Below are positions 53,061-55,855 of a DNA stretch of 55,855 nt, piece by piece (the first letter of the stretch is position 1; each line of letters opens with the position of its first letter). The notes below the pieces were generated by a model that saw only the letters and a list, made by a program, of their open reading frames with translations, was not told the DNA's origin and searched no databases. The DNA lies in the NCBI GenBank assembly GCA_947037125.1, contig CAMQTJ010000007.1, positions 1-55,855 on the forward strand, given 5' to 3'. Source of the DNA: an uncultured Holdemania sp. GTDB taxonomy: Bacteria; Bacillota_I; Bacilli_A; Erysipelotrichales; Erysipelotrichaceae. Position numbers and translations under genes: made by a program.

Positions 53061-53088
53061 TTGTAAAATAAATAACATATGTTATAAT
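53061..53088 (+). promoter_or_regulatory. Promoter of the flavin reductase with palindromic operator candidate
   Basis: TTGTAA (53061-53066) and TATAAT (53083-53088) are 16 bp apart. A perfect 14-bp palindrome, ATAACATATGTTAT (53072-53085), fills the spacer and enters the -10. A small hairpin (TTCACT/AGTGAA, 53104-53119) lies between the start site and the SD. Confidence 0.65.
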
Positions 53089-53131
53089 ATAATTATGAAC
53101 ACGTTCACTTTTAAGTGAATTAGGAGGAAAA

Positions 53132-54895
53132 ATGAAGAAAACCGTATTATTAGTACTTTGCCTACTTATGGCAATTAGTACAACAGGATGTACAAGTAGT
53201 GAAAAAAAAGAAGAATCAGTAACACCATCTTATACAGCTGGAGTTTACACAGGCACAGCTACAGGTCATAACCAAGGTGAACTTAATGTTGAAGTTACAT
53301 TAAGTGAAACAGCTATTACTGACATTAAAGTTTTAAGCCACACTGAAACTTATGGTATTGGTTATGGTTTAGCTACTACACCTATTGAATCTGTTCCTAC
53401 ACAAATTGTAGAAACACAATCTTTAGCTATCGATACAATAACTGGTGCTACAATTACAGCAAATTCTGTTGTACTTGCGGTAACTAATGCATTAGAATCA
53501 GCGAATGTTGATGTAGCTGCATTAAAAGTTGCGAATGAAGATAGTACTGAAGTTAAAGACGAACGCGTAATCGATACAGATGTTGTTGTAATTGGTGCAG
53601 GAGCTGCAGGATTATCAGCTGCTATTGAAGCACAAAATGCAGGAGCAAATGTTGTTATTTTAGAAAAACAAGGTGTTACAGGTGGTGCTACTGCAAGATC
53701 TGGTGGTAAACTATTAGCGGCAGGTTCTACTTGGCAACAAGATCAAGGAATTGAAGACAATAGTGATGATATGCATGAATACTTAAGTGATATTGGTGGG
53801 GTTTTAATTAATCAAGACCTATTAACAGAATTCACTGCAAATGCATTAACTGATTTACAATGGCTAGAGCAACTAGGAGTAAAAATTAAAGATGTAGAGC
53901 CTATTCACTCATCACTTACTCCAAATCGTGTACACAATACCCTTGGTGGCGGTGGAATGACATCAGGACATGGTGGTCAAATCACAGTACCTTTAACAGA
54001 TACATATACAAATGCTGATGGTGAAATTATTTATCACGCAACAGCTAATGAATTAATCACAAACGAGGATGGTGATGTAGTTGGAGTTAAAGCAACTACA
54101 AAAGATGGTCAAGCAATCACTGTTAATGCAAAATCAGTTATCATGGCAACAGGTGGTTATGCTAGTAATCGTGAAATGATGGCAAGATATACAAACTCTG
54201 CAAACTATGTAACTTCAGTTCCTGCTGGAAATGTTGGTGATGGTCTTGTTATGGGTGAAGCTGTAGATGCTCAAATCTTTGATGCTCCAGGTACACAAAC
54301 TGTATTCTTAGACTTTTATTCAGGTGTTGGAATCAATGAAGAAGCTGGATTAATCGTTACAAATGATGGTCAACGTGTTGTTAATGAATTTACTTATCAA
54401 TATCATGTTGCTGAGGGTTTAATTGAAAATAATAGTAATGGTGGATATTATATTGCAAGTGCAAATGATCCATACCCTACTGTTCAATATGCTACAACTT
54501 TAGATTCAACACTAAAAGCTGAATCAGTTGAAGAACTTGCTATATTAATGGGTGTTGATGCTGCTAGTTTAAATGAAACAATTACAAGATACAATGAATT
54601 ATGCGATAAAGGATCTGATGATGATTTTGGTAAACCATCAGAACACATGAACAAGCTTGAAGGTACATTATATGCACTTAAATTACAACCATCAGTAACT
54701 GTAACATTTGGTGGTTTAGTAACTGATGTTAATGCACAAGTATTAAACAATTCAAACGAAGTAATCAATGGTTTATATGCTGCTGGTGAAGTTGCATTCA
54801 CAGGATTATTTGGAACTGAATACCCTTGCTGTGGTATGGCAATTGGTGGAGCAGTTAGATTTGGTCGTACAGCTGGAATTAATGCTGCTAAATAA
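53132..54895 (+). CDS. Extracytoplasmic flavin reductase lipoprotein (FMN-bind plus FAD-dependent, fumarate/urocanate reductase class)
   Basis: The 587-residue protein has a lipoprotein signal (lipobox TTGC, Cys20), an FMN-binding domain (about 34-125) with flavinylation motif DTITGAT (101-107), and an FAD-dependent reductase domain starting at VVVIGAGAAGLSAA (152-165), with ATARSGGKLLAAGS and GGGGMTSGHGGQ. This is the layout of secreted flavin reductases such as UrdA-like and Listeria FrdA-type enzymes, which use extracellular organic acceptors. The C-terminal segment reads GLFGTEYPCCGMAIGG rather than the HGxNRLGGN of true fumarate reductases, so the acceptor is unknown. The gene has its own promoter and terminator. 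No heme motif (CxxCH) is present. Confidence 0.9.
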   Translation: MKKTVLLVLCLLMAISTTGCTSSEKKEESVTPSYTAGVYTGTATGHNQGELNVEVTLSETAITDIKVLSHTETYGIGYGLATTPIESVPTQIVETQSLAIDTITGATITANSVVLAVTNALESANVDVAALKVANEDSTEVKDERVIDTDVVVIGAGAAGLSAAIEAQNAGANVVILEKQGVTGGATARSGGKLLAAGSTWQQDQGIEDNSDDMHEYLSDIGGVLINQDLLTEFTANALTDLQWLEQLGVKIKDVEPIHSSLTPNRVHNTLGGGGMTSGHGGQITVPLTDTYTNADGEIIYHATANELITNEDGDVVGVKATTKDGQAITVNAKSVIMATGGYASNREMMARYTNSANYVTSVPAGNVGDGLVMGEAVDAQIFDAPGTQTVFLDFYSGVGINEEAGLIVTNDGQRVVNEFTYQYHVAEGLIENNSNGGYYIASANDPYPTVQYATTLDSTLKAESVEELAILMGVDAASLNETITRYNELCDKGSDDDFGKPSEHMNKLEGTLYALKLQPSVTVTFGGLVTDVNAQVLNNSNEVINGLYAAGEVAFTGLFGTEYPCCGMAIGGAVRFGRTAGINAAK

Positions 54896-54901
54896 ATAAA
54901 T

Positions 54902-54935
54902 AAAAAACTTGTAGATAAATTCTACAAGTTTTTTT
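54902..54935 (+). terminator. Terminator of the flavin reductase gene
   Basis: An 11-bp perfect stem (AAACTTGTAGA/TCTACAAGTTT) followed by a T run, just after the stop codon. Confidence 0.92.
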
Positions 54936-54974
54936 ATGGTGTTATTGTTTTGAATCTTTAATAATTAATCTATT

Positions 54975-55625
54975 TTATAAACCAAGATTTTCAATAATAA
55001 ATTCTCTTAATCTTTTAATTCCTTTGTCTTTTCTAGCATTTTGTTCAGCTAACATTTCTATTGATAAATCATCTTTTGTTATATCAATGCGATATTTACC
55101 TAAATTAAAATCATAAGCTAAAGAATCTAATGGCCAACCAACATTACGCTTACTTGATGGTTTATCTATCATCATAAATGTTCTAAAATCATTGCCCTTT
55201 TGATTCACAAATAAAGCATATCCTTTATTATTTTCATCAATCAAATAATTAACGTCTTCATAATATGCTTCTATAAAACCACCATTTTCTTTCGCTAAAT
55301 TACTATAATAATCAATCATTTCTTCATCACTTAATTCTTTATTATTTACTCTTCTTACATGAGCTTTTGGTTGTATTGGATCATCCATTGCAAAATTTGT
55401 AAAATATAGCCCCGAATCAATTGAAAATGTAGGTATTTGTGCTATATCATAATATTCTTGGGCTTTTTGTTTCGCATTTTCATAAACACTATTTCCATCT
55501 TCGTTAGCATTATGAGTAATTCCTAAATCATCTAAATAATATATTTGTATATCTAATCCTTGTAGCATCATTTTAATGTGTTCTAATTTAGATTTATTTC
55601 TTGTAGCAATTAATAATTTTTTCAT
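54975..55625 (-). CDS. HAM1/RdgB-like non-canonical purine NTP pyrophosphatase family protein
   Basis: The 216-residue protein starts MKKLLIATRNKSKLEHIK, the HAM1 nucleotide-binding motif, and has the EDGNSVYENAKQKAQEY and FSIDSGLYF segments expected for RdgB (active-site Asp in SIDSG). The middle and C-terminal parts differ from typical RdgB and the usual C-terminal SHRxxA box is not clear, so it may be a divergent subfamily. The family clears ITP and XTP. I chose the ATG at 55625, 5 nt after GGAGG. Confidence 0.8.
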   Translation of the reverse strand: MKKLLIATRNKSKLEHIKMMLQGLDIQIYYLDDLGITHNANEDGNSVYENAKQKAQEYYDIAQIPTFSIDSGLYFTNFAMDDPIQPKAHVRRVNNKELSDEEMIDYYSNLAKENGGFIEAYYEDVNYLIDENNKGYALFVNQKGNDFRTFMMIDKPSSKRNVGWPLDSLAYDFNLGKYRIDITKDDLSIEMLAEQNARKDKGIKRLREFIIENLGL

Positions 55626-55780
55626 TAAGACCTCCATATTATTTCTAAGTATATTAATTTATTTATTATAGCATATTCATTACAATTATATTAATTATCA
55701 TATATTGTAGTAATAAAATAATATATCAATCTGATATTTATAATAAAGTTTAGATCAACATTTTAATTACACATTATATT

Positions 55781-55808
55781 AAAAAAGATATCAATTAAGA
55801 TGTCTTTT
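55781..55808 (-). terminator. Terminator after the gene cut by the right edge
   Basis: On the minus strand AAAAGACATC/GATATCTTTT (one G-U pair) with a 6-nt loop and further T. The stem includes the stop codon of the partial gene. Confidence 0.75.
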
Positions 55809-55855
55809 ATTGTGGTTTAACTTTTAAAAGAGCACTAACTTCATCCTCAGTTAAA
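55807..55855 (-). CDS. C-terminal end of an unidentified gene (cut by window edge)
   Basis: An open frame enters from the right edge and ends LTEDEVSALLKVKPQ, stop at 55807. Only 15 residues are visible, so the product cannot be named. The terminator right at its stop supports that it is a real gene end. Confidence 0.5.
   Translation of the reverse strand, partial: LTEDEVSALLKVKPQ

Noticed and set aside
54484-54801. 105-codon minus-strand frame within the flavin reductase gene
   Set aside because: It is the reverse of a well-conserved coding region and has no SD.
1-55855. CRISPR arrays, tRNA or rRNA genes, insertion sequences, integrases
   Set aside because: I found no regularly spaced repeats, no cloverleaf sequences, no rRNA stretches and no transposase or integrase motifs on either strand.

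Overview
The window is a chromosomal segment of a very AT-rich, walled Bacillota bacterium. An Erysipelotrichia-like organism fits best: the gene order alaS-ireB-ruvX-DUF1292-mltG-udk-greA-comEA-comEC, the presence of EzrA, Spx, RqcH, RecD2 and two T-box leaders, and the extreme A+T content all point that way. Genus-level placement is inference. I see no rRNA, tRNA, CRISPR array, prophage or insertion sequence.

Left part (1-17258) is mostly core genome. It holds the minus-strand run from alaS (Ala T-box leader) to the 5' part of comEC, a flavinylated lipoprotein, an AI-2E-family permease, recD2, a CPBP membrane protease, mnmA and spx. An APC permease and trpS (Trp T-box leader) follow on the plus strand.

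The accessory region (17274-29552) is the most interesting part. Reading along the minus strand it contains an ABC transporter with two FtsX/MacB-type permeases and one ATPase, then a signalling operon HK2-RR-HK1, then two membrane-anchored MacB-type extracellular modules without any permease domain. HK2 has an intact GHKL ATPase domain but Asn in place of the phospho-accepting His. HK1 keeps that His at the same residue number (248) but ends before the ATPase domain. The LytTR response regulator lies between them. Two promoters, one just after HK1 (19603-19670) and one before a lipoprotein gene 29 kb away (48867-48934), carry the same pair of CTTAA-type repeats 21 bp apart, each pair 18 bp from the -35 box. 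This is a good candidate operator set for the LytTR regulator. Next to this are remains of a second such cluster: a deletion joins the first codons of another response regulator to a headless permease. A 52-nt element is shared by the promoter regions of two ABC operons (25643-25694 and 52005-52056).

The middle part (29686-40792) holds sulfur and translation genes (thiI, iscS, rpsD, gmk, rqcH, rluB), the division regulator ezrA and a MATE exporter, with two decaying genes: a membrane-anchored XRE regulator and an M28 peptidase. The right part (40978-55855) has dacF-spmA-spmB (spmB apparently starts at AUU), a large surface glucosaminidase, a 29-residue membrane miniprotein, a Lys-type-looking murE, arginase, a second peptide-type ABC transporter, a DUF554 protein, an extracytoplasmic flavin reductase and a HAM1-like nucleotidase. 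The two flavinylated lipoproteins (7089-8276 and 53132-54895) suggest extracellular flavin-based redox chemistry. Several genes are freshly broken, so the accessory part looks to be in active decay.
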